This document shows positions 5,891-5,907 of a stretch of DNA of 5,907 nt, piece after piece (position 1 is the first letter of the stretch; each line of letters opens with the position of its first letter). The stretch is taken from positions 91,443 through 97,349 of the forward strand of contig NZ_CAAKNY010000068.1 of the NCBI RefSeq assembly GCF_901212495.1, in the 5' to 3' direction. This DNA is from Collinsella aerofaciens. Its GTDB lineage: Bacteria; Actinomycetota; Coriobacteriia; Coriobacteriales; Coriobacteriaceae. The position numbers were made by a program, and so were the translations under genes. The notes below the pieces were generated by a model that was given only the letters and a program-made list of their open reading frames with translations, searched no databases and had not been told where the DNA came from.

Positions 5891-5907
5891 GGGAGGGGCG
5901 CAAGAGA

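Noticed and set aside
5601..5907. GGGGCAAGA and GGGGCGCAAGA as target duplication of the IS remnant
   Set aside because: The copies are not identical, are not adjacent to the proposed ends, and are longer than the 3-4 bp usual for IS3 elements.

Overview
The window suggests a high-GC Gram-positive bacterium, most plausibly an intestinal coriobacterium such as Collinsella. This rests on the GC-rich codon use of the two large genes (one hand-counted ileS line is about 65% G+C) and on general protein character. No database comparison was possible, so the genus is inference.

Layout. (1) Positions 41-2842, minus strand: a complete bacterial isoleucyl-tRNA synthetase gene (ileS) with a GTG start. 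A hairpin just past its stop is cut by the window edge. (2) Positions about 2886-3192, minus strand: a full T-box riboswitch in the ileS leader. It has an AUC (Ile) specifier, a UGGU that fits an ACCA tRNA 3' end, a canonical antiterminator and a competing terminator. An extended -10 promoter lies at 3199-3204. Uncharged tRNA-Ile should therefore raise ileS transcription. (3) Positions 3329-4411, plus strand, divergent from ileS: a metal-dependent ('iron-containing') alcohol dehydrogenase of the glycerol-dehydrogenase-like type, with cofactor loop and metal ligands intact. (4) Positions 4421-4617: three strong terminator-like hairpins in a row. (5) Positions 4618-4905: no convincing gene, two further inverted repeats and a G8 run, with composition turning AT-rich toward the end. 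(6) Positions 4920-5522, plus strand: an AT-rich gene (two sampled lines about 38-43% G+C) for a peptidase S51 / dipeptidase E-like protein, probably acquired horizontally, perhaps from a Firmicute. (7) Positions 5638-5868, minus strand: the GC-rich C-terminal remnant of an IS3-family transposase, truncated at its 5' side and possibly part of an internally deleted element.

No operon or multi-gene system joins these genes. The left two thirds look like chromosomal housekeeping and metabolism. The right third is an accessory patch (terminator cluster, foreign-composition gene, IS scar). The best-resolved element is the T-box, whose two alternative structures can be drawn base by base. I saw no sign of an undescribed multi-gene system.
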